Made by a program: the position numbers and the translations under genes
The notes under the pieces: model-generated
Seen by the model: the letters and a program-made list of their open reading frames with translations, nothing else
The model's database searches: none
Told to the model about the DNA's origin: nothing
Source: Pseudomonadota bacterium
Lineage (GTDB): Bacteria; Pseudomonadota; Alphaproteobacteria; Sphingomonadales; Sphingomonadaceae
NCBI GenBank assembly: GCA_023424095.1
Contig: JAFAEG010000075.1
Span: forward strand, 1-29,342
Direction of reading: 5' to 3'
Length of the DNA: 29,342 bases
In this document: one piece after another, positions 16,211 to 24,175 of the stretch
Layout: each line of letters begins with the position of its first letter
Position numbering within the stretch: the first letter of the stretch is position 1

Positions 16211-17262
16211 CGGCGGCGGCGCGGATCGTTCCGGTCATCCTTTCCGGCGGGGCTGGCACCCGCCTGTGGCCCTTGTCCACGCCCGAACGCCCCAAACAAT
16301 TCCATCCGCTGAGCGGCACGGAGACGATGCTTCGGCTGACGGCGGCGCGCGCCGGCGACCGCTCGCGCTTCGCCGCGCCGATCATCGTCGCCAGCGCCGC
16401 CCATGCCGCCGCGATCGAAGCGCAGTTGGACGAGATCGGCGCGCTGATCCTCGAGCCGGTTGGCCGCAACACCGCCCCGGCCATCGCGCTCGCCGCGCTG
16501 CAGGCGCAGCCGGACGATCTGCTGCTGGTCATGCCGAGCGACCATGTCATCGCCGACCTGGAAGCGTTCCAGGCTGCCATCGAACGCGCCGCCGCCAATG
16601 CGGCGAAGGACTGGCTGATGACCTTCGGCATCGCCCCCGACCGTCCGGAAACCGGCTATGGTTACATCAAGCGCGGGGCGGCGATCGACGACGGGGCTTT
16701 CGCAGTCGAGCGCTTCGTCGAGAAGCCGGACGCCGCCACCGCCACCGCGTGGCTGGCGGCGGGCGGCTATGACTGGAATGGCGGCATCTTCCTGTTCCGC
16801 GCCGCCGATCTGCTCGCGGGGCTGGAGGCGCACGCGCCCGACATTCTCGCCGCCACGCGGCAAGCGCTTGCGGGCGGGCAGGGGGACGGAAAGCGAATCA
16901 CCCCCGATCCGGCATTGTTCGCGGCCGTTCGCGCCCAGTCGATCGACCATGCGCTGATGGAAAAGCATGATCGCGTGGGCGTCGTGCCGGTGGCGATGGG
17001 CTGGTCAGATCTCGGCAGCTGGGACGCGCTGTACGAAATTGGCGACAAGGATGCCGACGGCAATGCCGCCGCTGGTCCGGCGCACCTGATCGATACCGCC
17101 GGGACGCTCGTTCACTCGACTGGCCCGCGGATCGTTACCCTCGGAGTCAGCGATCTGATCGTGGTCGCGACCGGCGACACCGTGCTGGTCCTGCCGCGCG
17201 GCGAGAGCCAGCGCGTGCGCGAGGCGTCAGAAGCCGCTGCGGCGCCTTCCACCGAACTTTAA
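16207..17262 (+). CDS. manC: Mannose-1-phosphate guanylyltransferase (short form)
   Basis: This enzyme makes GDP-mannose from GTP and mannose-1-phosphate. The 351-aa protein has the pyrophosphorylase loop VILSGGAGTRLWPLSTPERPK (read in order), then EPVGRNTAPAIALAAL, LLVMPSDHVI, ERFVEKPD, WNGGIFLFRA and VVPVAMGWSDLGSWDAL. It stops near residue 350, so it lacks the C-terminal phosphomannose isomerase domain of the roughly 480-aa bifunctional ManC/AlgA form. The isomerase must then come from elsewhere. I chose the GTG at 16207, overlapping the kynA stop as GTGA, because homology starts there (TAAARIVPVILSGG). Its likely user is a surface polysaccharide with mannose or a mannose-derived sugar. 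Confidence 0.92.
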   Translation: MTAAARIVPVILSGGAGTRLWPLSTPERPKQFHPLSGTETMLRLTAARAGDRSRFAAPIIVASAAHAAAIEAQLDEIGALILEPVGRNTAPAIALAALQAQPDDLLLVMPSDHVIADLEAFQAAIERAAANAAKDWLMTFGIAPDRPETGYGYIKRGAAIDDGAFAVERFVEKPDAATATAWLAAGGYDWNGGIFLFRAADLLAGLEAHAPDILAATRQALAGGQGDGKRITPDPALFAAVRAQSIDHALMEKHDRVGVVPVAMGWSDLGSWDALYEIGDKDADGNAAAGPAHLIDTAGTLVHSTGPRIVTLGVSDLIVVATGDTVLVLPRGESQRVREASEAAAAPSTEL

Positions 17263-17286
17263 CCGCTCGCCCCTTATGCGCGGGCC

Positions 17287-18372
17287 ATGTCTGCCCGTGT
17301 CCATCTGATCGCCGCCGCCCGGCCCAACTTCATGAAGGTTGCGCCACTCTACCATGCGCTCGCCGCCGATGCCGGCTTCGATCCCGCCGTGGTCCACACC
17401 GGCCAGCATTATGATGCGAACATGTCGGACGCGATCCTGGCCGATCTGCGCGTGCCGCCGCCCGCCCACCATCTCGGCATCGGCTCCGGCAGTCATGCCG
17501 AGCAGACCGGCGGGGTGATGATCGCCTACGAGAAGGTCGCGATGGCCGACCGGCCGGACTGGATCGTCGTGGTCGGCGATGTGAATTCGACCGCCGCTTG
17601 CGCAATGGTCGGTGCGAAGTTCGGCATCCAGACCGTCCATCTGGAAGCGGGCCTCAGAAGCCGGGACCGGACGATGCCGGAGGAGATCAACCGCCTCGTC
17701 ACCGACGCCATTTCCGACGTGTTGTGGACGCCGTCGCCCGACGCCGACGAAAATCTCGCGGCCGAAGGCGTGCCCGCGGGGAAAGTCACCCGGGTCGGCA
17801 ACATCATGCTCGACAGTTTCGAGATGGTCCGGCCGCAGATCGAGCTCGAGCGGCAGGGCTTCGCCGCCGGCCTGCCCGAGCGTTACGGCGTGGTCACCTT
17901 GCATCGGCCGTCGAACGTCGATGATCCGGCGCAACTCCAGCAGCTTTGCAGCGCTCTGGTCGCGCTGCAGGCCGAATTGCCTCTGGTCTTCCCGGTCCAT
18001 CCGCGCACCCGGCAGCGGCTCGAGGCCGCGAGCCTGTGGGCCACGCTCGAAGCGGCTGGCATCCGGCTGATCGAGCCGGTCCCCTATATCCGCTTCATGA
18101 GTCTGGTGATCGGCGCGGCCGCGGTCGTGACCGACAGCGGCGGGGTGCAGGAGGAAACGACCTATCTCGGCATCCCCTGCCTGACCCTTCGCCCGAACAC
18201 CGAGCGGCCGGTGACGGTCACTGAGGGCACCAATCGCCTGACCCGGCCCGACATCCTGCTCGCCGACGTGCGCGCCGCGCTCCAGCCAGGCCGCAACGGC
18301 CACCGCCGTCCGGAACATTGGGACGGGCGGACGGCGCAGCGCTGCGTAGAGGATTTGAAGCGGCGCACCTGA
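17287..18372 (+). CDS. wecB: Non-hydrolysing UDP-N-acetylglucosamine-type 2-epimerase
   Basis: This family inverts C2 of UDP-GlcNAc (WecB, giving UDP-ManNAc) or of UDP-GlcNAc3NAcA (WbpI, giving UDP-ManNAc3NAcA). The 361-aa protein has AARPNFMKVAPL at the start, HTGQHYDANMSD, VVVGDVNST, HLEAGLRSRDRTMPEEINR (read in order), TLHRPSNVDD (catalytic His region), FPVHPRTRQRL and VVTDSGGVQEETTYLGIPC (read in order). Both options are open. The 6-dehydrogenase next door and the WbpB/WbpD-like genes at 26.8-28.3 kb make the WbpI-type substrate plausible, though the N-terminal motif is closer to the general WecB form. It starts 24 bases after manC. Confidence 0.93.
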   Translation: MSARVHLIAAARPNFMKVAPLYHALAADAGFDPAVVHTGQHYDANMSDAILADLRVPPPAHHLGIGSGSHAEQTGGVMIAYEKVAMADRPDWIVVVGDVNSTAACAMVGAKFGIQTVHLEAGLRSRDRTMPEEINRLVTDAISDVLWTPSPDADENLAAEGVPAGKVTRVGNIMLDSFEMVRPQIELERQGFAAGLPERYGVVTLHRPSNVDDPAQLQQLCSALVALQAELPLVFPVHPRTRQRLEAASLWATLEAAGIRLIEPVPYIRFMSLVIGAAAVVTDSGGVQEETTYLGIPCLTLRPNTERPVTVTEGTNRLTRPDILLADVRAALQPGRNGHRRPEHWDGRTAQRCVEDLKRRT

Positions 18373-18382
18373 CCCGCAAGAC

Positions 18383-18416
18383 CCTGATCCGATCGCTCTG
18401 CGATCGGTGAATCAGG
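18383..18416. repeat. Palindromic hairpin element 1
   Basis: CCTGAT plus CCGATCGC (18383-18396), a TCT turn, then GCGATCGG, a TGA bulge and ATCAGG (18400-18416) form a near-perfect hairpin of 14 pairs. It has no T-tail on the plus strand. With the second hairpin 16 bases on, it looks like a pair of REP-type intergenic palindromes. Confidence 0.6.
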
Positions 18417-18431
18417 TTCTCGATATATGGA

Positions 18432-18483
18432 TAGACCAAGATTCCCGGATCAAGCTGTTTCAGCTTGACCCGATCTTGGTCTA
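18432..18483. repeat. Palindromic hairpin element 2
   Basis: TAGACCAAGAT (18432-18442) pairs perfectly with ATCTTGGTCTA (18473-18483). Inside, TCAAGCTG (18450-18457) pairs perfectly with CAGCTTGA (18461-18468) around a TTT turn, and an internal loop separates the two stems. The hairpin ends 11 bases before the ATG of the downstream dehydrogenase gene and could affect its translation. It may also be a dispersed repeat. Confidence 0.6.
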
Positions 18484-18494
18484 GGGCCTCGGCG

Positions 18495-19772
18495 ATGAGC
18501 GAAGGTAGCATTCGAATTGTCGTGATCGGGCTTGGCTATGTCGGGCTCCCGCTCGCCGTGGCGCTGGCGAAGCGTTTCGAGGTGGTCGGGCTGGATATCG
18601 ACCGCAGCCGGATCGAGGAGTTGCGCGGCGGCCGCGACCGCACCGGGGAGATCGAGGACGAGGCGCTCGCCGCCTCGACCGTGATGCTGACCAGCCGTGC
18701 GGCGGAAGCCGAGGGCGGCGACGTCTATATCGTCACCGTTCCGACCCCGGTCGATGCGGACAACAAGCCCGATTTGCGGCCGGTGATCGGCGCCTCGCAC
18801 GCGGTCGGCAAATTGCTGGGAGGCGCGCGCAAGCCGATCGTCGTCTATGAAAGCACCGTCTATCCCGGCGTCACCGAGGACATTTGCGGGCCGATCCTGG
18901 AGGCCGAATCGGGCCTGAAATGCGGTGAGGATTTCTTCCTCGGCTACAGCCCGGAGCGGATCAATCCGGGCGACAAGGTCCACACCGTCGACAAGATCGT
19001 GAAGGTGATCGCCGGGCAGACGCCGGAAGTCACCGAGACTTTGGCGCAGATTTACGGCGCGGTGACCAGCGCCGGCGTGTTCCGCGCGGCATCGATCAAG
19101 GCGGCGGAAGCAGCCAAGGTGATCGAGAATGCCCAGCGCGACATCAACATCGCCTTCATGAATGAGATCACCCACATTTTCGCCAAGCTCGACCTGTCCA
19201 TCTGGGATGTGCTCGACGCGGCGCGGACCAAGTGGAACTTCCTGCCGTTCGAACCCGGCCTTGTCGGCGGACACTGCATCGGCGTCGATCCTTATTATCT
19301 CAGCCACCGCGCGCAGGAATTGGGGCATGACCCCCAGGTCATCCTGTCCGGCCGCGCGATCAACGATGGCATGGGCGCCTGGGTCGCCGACAGCATGCAC
19401 GCGGCGCGCGGCGAGGTCGCGGGCAAGGCGCTGGTGCTGGGCCTGACCTTCAAGGAAAATGTGCCCGATCTGCGCAACAGCCGCGTCGTCGATGTCATCC
19501 GTCGGCTCGAAGCCCTGGGCTATAAGGTCAGCGTCCACGATCCGCGCGCGGATGCGGCGGAGGCCGAGCATGAATATGGTATCGCGCTCGATGCCGATGC
19601 GCTCGACCGGCGCTACGATCTCGTCTTCGCCGCCGTTCCGCACGAGGAATATAAGGCGCTGGACGAGGCCGCGGTGGCCAATCTGGTCGCCGATGGCGGC
19701 CTGATCGCCGATCTCAAGGGCATCTGGCGCGAGCGGGACTTTGGCGGCGCGGCGAAGCGCTGGTCACTCTGA
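18495..19772 (+). CDS. UDP-N-acetylglucosamine-type nucleotide-sugar 6-dehydrogenase (TviB/WbpO/WbpA group)
   Basis: This is an NAD-dependent enzyme that oxidises C6 of a UDP-HexNAc to a uronic acid. The 425-aa protein has the Rossmann start IVVIGLGYVGLPLAVALAK (read in order), TVPTPVDADNKPDL, VYESTVYPGVTED, GYSPERINPGDK, and VIENAQRDINIAFMNE (read in order). The catalytic segment KWNFLPFEPGLVGGHCIGVDPYYL (read in order) has Cys261. LGLTFKENVPDLRNSRV and the C-terminal domain are complete. Its sequence style is that of TviB/WbpO, which take UDP-GlcNAc or UDP-GalNAc, more than of UDP-glucose dehydrogenase. I chose the ATG at 18495; the frame extends ten codons into the hairpin. It could supply the UDP-GlcNAcA needed by the WbpB-like enzyme at 26785. 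Confidence 0.9.
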   Translation: MSEGSIRIVVIGLGYVGLPLAVALAKRFEVVGLDIDRSRIEELRGGRDRTGEIEDEALAASTVMLTSRAAEAEGGDVYIVTVPTPVDADNKPDLRPVIGASHAVGKLLGGARKPIVVYESTVYPGVTEDICGPILEAESGLKCGEDFFLGYSPERINPGDKVHTVDKIVKVIAGQTPEVTETLAQIYGAVTSAGVFRAASIKAAEAAKVIENAQRDINIAFMNEITHIFAKLDLSIWDVLDAARTKWNFLPFEPGLVGGHCIGVDPYYLSHRAQELGHDPQVILSGRAINDGMGAWVADSMHAARGEVAGKALVLGLTFKENVPDLRNSRVVDVIRRLEALGYKVSVHDPRADAAEAEHEYGIALDADALDRRYDLVFAAVPHEEYKALDEAAVANLVADGGLIADLKGIWRERDFGGAAKRWSL

Positions 19773-20114
19773 CGGCGGCGGCGTCTCCGACGGTGATTTG
19801 GGCCGGAAGCGCGACGGCGCGAACCGGCTGAGCAGCAGCAGGAGCAAGGGACCGGACAGGGTCGTCGCCAGGTCCTTGGCGCTTTCCGCATATTGCCGGG
19901 CCAGTTCGCCGGTCCACACTTCGCTGGTCAGGTCGATCCATTCATTCCCGAGCGCGACCAGCAGGACGATGCCGAGCGGCCACCTGGCGCCGAACCAGCT
20001 GCGGAAGGCGAGCACCAGGAATGCGTGCAGGCCGAGGCCGGCGAAAATGTGCAGCGCGTCGCGGCTGAGGCCGCTCGTGTCGGTGAGCGCGGTCTTGATG
20101 TCCAGCCAGTCCAT
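19764..20114 (-). CDS. Small integral membrane protein, function unknown
   Basis: I do not recognise this 116-aa protein with certainty. It starts MDWLDIKTALTDTSGLSRDALH (read in order) and has three likely membrane helices: IFAGLGLHAFLVLAFRSWFG (read in order), WPLGIVLLVALGNEWIDL and LATTLSGPLLLLLLSRF. A Pro/Ser-rich cytoplasmic tail ends it. The layout, with a conserved-looking NEWIDL after a helix, loosely recalls VanZ-like proteins, but this is not firm. The frame extends eleven codons upstream to another Met; no good ribosome site favours either. Its stop region overlaps the convergent dehydrogenase gene by nine bases. It is reverse to all neighbours from 15.4 kb to the end. Confidence 0.7.
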   Translation of the reverse strand: MDWLDIKTALTDTSGLSRDALHIFAGLGLHAFLVLAFRSWFGARWPLGIVLLVALGNEWIDLTSEVWTGELARQYAESAKDLATTLSGPLLLLLLSRFAPSRFRPKSPSETPPPSE

Positions 20115-20226
20115 GATCGTCGGGTAGCCGATCCGGCGCGTCCGCACAGCCCTTTGGCCCTCGCTCGACAGATAAGCGGCATTGATCTATGCAGGACAAG
20201 GGCAGGGCGACAGGTGGGCGACCAGT

Positions 20227-20272
20227 CCAAAATCGTTGATTTGGAATGATTTAGGGCGGGACTATTTGGTCC
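20227..20272. promoter_or_regulatory. Palindromes upstream of the phosphatase gene
   Basis: CCAAAATC-GTT-GATTTGG (20227-20244) is a small hairpin with one bulged A. GGAC-TATTTG-GTCC (20259-20272) follows, 15 bases before the ATG. The stretch is AT-rich for this window and probably holds the promoter of the phosphatase gene, but I cannot place -35 and -10 boxes with confidence. Confidence 0.3.
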
Positions 20273-20287
20273 TACCGGTGGAGTGAC

Positions 20288-21061
20288 ATGGTTTTTCGCA
20301 AGCTTTTCGGCGGTTCGGCGGCAAAGGCGCCGCGCGGCAAGGCAGGCGCCCGCGCTTATGCGATCGGCGACGTGCATGGCTGCAAGTCGCTGCTCGAGGA
20401 TTTGATCGGCAAGATCGAGGCCGATCTGGCCGCGCGCCCGGTCGGGGAGGCGTGGCTCGTGCTGGTCGGCGATCTGATCGACCGCGGCCCGGATTCGGCC
20501 GGGGTGATCGAATTGCTGCGCACCTACCGCCACGATCGTCTCAAGCCCGCTTTCCTGATGGGCAATCACGAGGAATATTTCCTCCGCATTCTCGGCGGCG
20601 AGACGAAGAAGCTGGATTCCTGGCTGACTTATGGCGGCAAGGAATGTGTCGAAAGCTACGGCCTGTCGCCGGAGGATTTGATCGTGCTGCCGGAGGGCGA
20701 AGCGCTGCTTCGCTTGCGCCGAGCAGTGCCGGACAATCACCGCCGCTTCCTGAAGGGGTTTCACGACACCTTCCGCTTCGGCGACTATCTGTTCGTTCAC
20801 GCCGGCATCCGCCCGGGCCTCGCACTCGACCAGCAGAGCCGTGAGGATCTGCGGTGGATCCGCGAGCCGTTTCTTTCCGATATGGGCGATCACGGCTTTG
20901 TCGTCGTCCACGGCCACACCATCGTCGACGCGGTGGAAGAACGGCCGAACCGGATCGGCATCGACACCGGTGCCTATCGCAGCGGTGTGTTGACCGCCCT
21001 GGTCGTCGACGGCGCGGAACGGCGTTTCCTGTCGACCGCAGCGGACGATGAAGTGGCGTGA
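20288..21061 (+). CDS. PPP-type metallophosphatase (serine/threonine phosphatase-like)
   Basis: This is a calcineurin-fold phosphoesterase with two metals, 257 aa. All family motifs are present: GDVHG (27-31), GDLIDRG (61-67), GNHEEYF (92-98), VHAG (170-173) and HGHT (208-211). This set is that of bacterial PrpA/PrpB and lambda-type protein phosphatases, which act on phospho-Ser/Thr and sometimes phospho-Tyr; some relatives cleave diadenosine tetraphosphate. GGAG lies six bases before the ATG. It sits directly before the polysaccharide export gene and the tyrosine autokinase gene. A role in reversing kinase phosphorylation is possible, but is inference from position. Confidence 0.9.
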   Translation: MVFRKLFGGSAAKAPRGKAGARAYAIGDVHGCKSLLEDLIGKIEADLAARPVGEAWLVLVGDLIDRGPDSAGVIELLRTYRHDRLKPAFLMGNHEEYFLRILGGETKKLDSWLTYGGKECVESYGLSPEDLIVLPEGEALLRLRRAVPDNHRRFLKGFHDTFRFGDYLFVHAGIRPGLALDQQSREDLRWIREPFLSDMGDHGFVVVHGHTIVDAVEERPNRIGIDTGAYRSGVLTALVVDGAERRFLSTAADDEVA

Positions 21062-21147
21062 CGGTCGGTCGTTCCGAGGGCGCGACTCTTGCCTTGCCGC
21101 GCCGCAACCGACTAATGGAATGGCCGATTCGGAAAGTTGTGCACAAG

Positions 21148-21912
21148 ATGTTCCACCTGCGTAGGCTCTTGATTGGGCTTCGAGTTCTTCTGTTGTCGTT
21201 CGCACGCACGCGGAAGCTCGCTTCCGCGGCTTTGATCGTGCCATTGGCGCTGGTGACGGCCTGCTCACCCAACAGCGGCAGCCGCGGCGGCCCGATCCCC
21301 TACGAAACGCCCCCGACGTTCAATACGCCGGATGCACCGCGCGCCGCCGTCTTTGGCTCGACCTATCGCGTCTCGACCGGCGACATGCTGAACATCACGG
21401 TGTTCCGCGTCGATCAGCTCAGCAAGGATTATCGCGTCGATCTGGCCGGCAACATTCCGTTCCCGCTGATCGGCGACGTGCCCGCGGTCGGCCGCACGAC
21501 CGGTGAAATCCGCGAGGAAATCGCCCGCCGCCTGGGCGAGCGCTATCTGCGCAATCCGGACGTCACCGTTGCCGTGCGCGAATCCAACAACAACAATGTC
21601 ACCGTCGAAGGCGGCGTGCGGCGGCCGGGCCTGTTCCCGGTGACCGGCCCGATGACCCTCATCCAGTCGATCGCGGCCGCCGGCGGCATCGATCCGGCGC
21701 AGGGCAATGCCCGCCGCCTCGCCATCTTCCGCCAGATCCAGGGCCAGCGCATGGCGGCCGCCTTCGATCTGGAAAGCATCCGCCGCGGCGAAATGCCGGA
21801 CCCGGAGATTTTCCCGGGCGACATCGTCGTCGTCGCGAGCAACAACAACCGGGGGCTGTTCCAGGATATCCTGCAGACACTCCCGCTGATCGCCCTTTTC
21901 CGGCCGTTCTGA
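21148..21912 (+). CDS. Polysaccharide export outer-membrane lipoprotein (Wza/GumB/GelD type)
   Basis: This protein would form the outer-membrane part of a capsule or exopolysaccharide exporter. After the lipobox PLALVTAC come the export domain (YRVSTGDMLNITVFRVDQLS, read in order, and GNIPFPLIGDVPAVGRTTGEI, read in order) and two SLBB-like segments (NVTVEGGVRRPGLFPVTGPM, read in order, and PGDIVVVASNN). It is short like GumB or GelD and lacks the long extra domains of E. coli Wza. The start is uncertain. ATG 21148 gives an unusually long 38-residue pre-lipobox region. TTG 21193 gives a textbook 23-residue one. ATG 21115 and a GTG at 21058 overlapping the phosphatase stop are also in frame. 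It is followed 37 bases later by the Wzc-type kinase. Confidence 0.88.
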   Translation: MFHLRRLLIGLRVLLLSFARTRKLASAALIVPLALVTACSPNSGSRGGPIPYETPPTFNTPDAPRAAVFGSTYRVSTGDMLNITVFRVDQLSKDYRVDLAGNIPFPLIGDVPAVGRTTGEIREEIARRLGERYLRNPDVTVAVRESNNNNVTVEGGVRRPGLFPVTGPMTLIQSIAAAGGIDPAQGNARRLAIFRQIQGQRMAAAFDLESIRRGEMPDPEIFPGDIVVVASNNNRGLFQDILQTLPLIALFRPF

Positions 21913-21949
21913 GCGCGGCACCACGATTTTGTCAGGCAGCAATCTCACC

Positions 21950-24175
21950 ATGGGAAAGAACGAACTGGAACCGCGCCCCGCGGGCGCGTGGCCGATCGCT
22001 GAGCGTGCCCGGCCGGGCACGACTTTGCACCCGCTCGAGCCGGCTGACTATGTCACCGGACCGGCCAATCCGGGCACGTTCAATATCGCCGCCATCTTCC
22101 ACATCCTGTGGTCCTGGCGCTGGCTGGTGCTCGGCCTGGCCGCGGCGGGCATCGCCGCCGGCGTGATCATGACCTTGCTGACCACGCCGCTCTATCGCGC
22201 CGCGGTCAAGCTGGAGCTGAACCCGCCGGTCGTCGAAGTGGTCGAAAACGACCGCTCGCTGCAGCGCGCCTCCAACGATCAGGCCTTCCTGCAGACCCAA
22301 TATGGTCTGCTGCAGAGCCGGGCGCTGGCCGAACGCGTCGTCCAGGAACTGAACCTGGCGTCCGATCCGAACCTGACCAATCCGCAGGCCAGCCGCGAAG
22401 ACCGCCAGCGCAGCGCCGCCTCCATCCTGGCGGGTGGCGTCACCGTCGAGCCGCAGGTCGGCAGCCGGCTGGTCAATGTTGAGTTCGTGTCGCCCGATCC
22501 GTCGCTCGCGGCGCGAGTCGCCAATGGCTATGCCGAGGCGTTCATCAATTCCGGGCTCGAGCGGCGTTACCAGGCCTCGTCCTACGCCCGCGACTTCCTG
22601 CAGCGGCAGATCGGCATCGTCCGTCAGGAGCTGGAGAATAGCGAGCGCCAGCTGGTGGCGTACGCCCAGCAGCAGGGGATCATCAACACCGGCGGCGGCG
22701 GCGCGCCCGGCGGTGGTGTGCCCGGCAGCGACGCCGGCACGCCAACCGCCGACTCGCTGAATGCGTTGAACCAGGAACTGGCGCAGGCGACGGCCCGCCG
22801 GATCGCCGCAGAGCAGCGCTTCCGGCAGGGCCGGGCGACGACCAACACCGCCGAAGTCAGCGAACGCACCGCGCAGCTGCGCAACGAGCTGGCGACGTTG
22901 CGGGCGCAATATGAAGAGCAATTGGGCATCTTCCAGGCCGATTATCCGGCGATGGTGCAGATGCGCGCGCGGATGACCTCGCTGGAGCAGGCGATCCGCA
23001 GCGAGGCCGGCAATGTCCGCGAAGGCCGGACCGGGACGCTGCAGGCGGAATATCAGGCCGCCGCCGCCGAGGAACGCGCCCTCCAGGGCCGGGTCCAGCA
23101 ATTGCAGGGCGCGGTGCTGAACCTGCGCGGCCGCACCATTCAGTACAACATCCTGCAGCGCGACGTGGACACCAACCGCGCGCTGTATGACGCGCTGCTG
23201 CAGCGCTTCAAGGAGATCGGCGTCGCCGGCGGCGTCGGCCAGAGCCAGGCCTCGATCGTCGATCGCGCCGAGGTTCCGGGCGGGCCGTTCCAGCCGAACC
23301 TGTTCTTCAATCTGCTCGCGGGCTTCGGCCTGGGCCTCGCTTTCGGCATCGGTCTGGCGCTGCTGCTCGAATTCATCAACGACACGATCAAGTCGCCGGA
23401 TGACGTGCGCGAGAAACTGGGCCTCGCCTTCCTGGGCGGCATCCCGACTTCGAAGAACAAGGTGATCGACGATCTGGCCGACAATGCGGCGCAGATCAGC
23501 GAGGCCTATTTCTCTACCGTCACGTCGCTGCAATTCACCACGGAAACCGGCGCGCCCAAGGTGCTGCTGATCACCAGCACCCGGCCGGCGGAAGGCAAGT
23601 CGACCACCTCCTGGGCGATTGCCACCTCCTTCTCGCGGCTTGGGCGCAAGGTGCTGCTGATCGATGCCGACATGCGCAAACCCGCCTTCGTCACCGGCGG
23701 CGAGAAGCAGGATGGCCTGGCCAATCTGCTCACGAACCAGGATTCGGTGCTGGATCACGTCGTCCACCCGGAAGGTTCGGATGGGCTGTATCTGCTGCCC
23801 TGCGGCCCGTTGCCGCCGAACCCCGCGGAATTGCTGTCCTCGCCGCGCCTGAAGGCGATCCTCGACGAGGCCTCGGCGGAATATGACGTCGTCGTGATCG
23901 ACAGCCCGCCGATCCTCGGCCTCGCCGATACGCCCTTGCTGTCCTCGTCGGCCAATGGCGTGCTGATGGTGATCGAATCGGGCAAGACCCGGACCCGTGC
24001 GGCGGTCGAGGCCTTGGGCCGCATTCGCCAGGCCGGGGCCAATGTCGTCGGCGCGGTGCTCACCCGCTACAAGCATGACGCGATGGGCTATGGCTATGCC
24101 TATGAGGCCTATCGCTATGGCACGATCGAGCAGCGCGACCGCGAAATCAGGCTGATCGTCGACAAGAATGGCTAG
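21950..24175 (+). CDS. Wzc-type polysaccharide co-polymerase and tyrosine autokinase
   Basis: This inner-membrane protein controls chain length and export through cycles of tyrosine phosphorylation. The 741-aa protein has a Wzz-type N-domain with a first membrane helix near residues 57-79 (WRWLVLGLAAAGIAAGVIM, read in order). A long coiled-coil periplasmic part covers about 150-420, with a Gly/Pro-rich break near 250. A second helix lies near 450-475, and the fused BY-kinase domain has Walker A (PAEGKSTT, Lys550), Walker A-prime (VLLIDADMRKP, 568-578) and Walker B (VVVIDSPP, near 647). Six tyrosines near the end (Tyr707, 714, 716, 718, 721 and 723, in RYKH and GYGYAYEAYRYG) form the autophosphorylation cluster. 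A TTG seven codons upstream is an alternative start. It overlaps the next gene by eight bases. Confidence 0.94.
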   Translation: MGKNELEPRPAGAWPIAERARPGTTLHPLEPADYVTGPANPGTFNIAAIFHILWSWRWLVLGLAAAGIAAGVIMTLLTTPLYRAAVKLELNPPVVEVVENDRSLQRASNDQAFLQTQYGLLQSRALAERVVQELNLASDPNLTNPQASREDRQRSAASILAGGVTVEPQVGSRLVNVEFVSPDPSLAARVANGYAEAFINSGLERRYQASSYARDFLQRQIGIVRQELENSERQLVAYAQQQGIINTGGGGAPGGGVPGSDAGTPTADSLNALNQELAQATARRIAAEQRFRQGRATTNTAEVSERTAQLRNELATLRAQYEEQLGIFQADYPAMVQMRARMTSLEQAIRSEAGNVREGRTGTLQAEYQAAAAEERALQGRVQQLQGAVLNLRGRTIQYNILQRDVDTNRALYDALLQRFKEIGVAGGVGQSQASIVDRAEVPGGPFQPNLFFNLLAGFGLGLAFGIGLALLLEFINDTIKSPDDVREKLGLAFLGGIPTSKNKVIDDLADNAAQISEAYFSTVTSLQFTTETGAPKVLLITSTRPAEGKSTTSWAIATSFSRLGRKVLLIDADMRKPAFVTGGEKQDGLANLLTNQDSVLDHVVHPEGSDGLYLLPCGPLPPNPAELLSSPRLKAILDEASAEYDVVVIDSPPILGLADTPLLSSSANGVLMVIESGKTRTRAAVEALGRIRQAGANVVGAVLTRYKHDAMGYGYAYEAYRYGTIEQRDREIRLIVDKNG

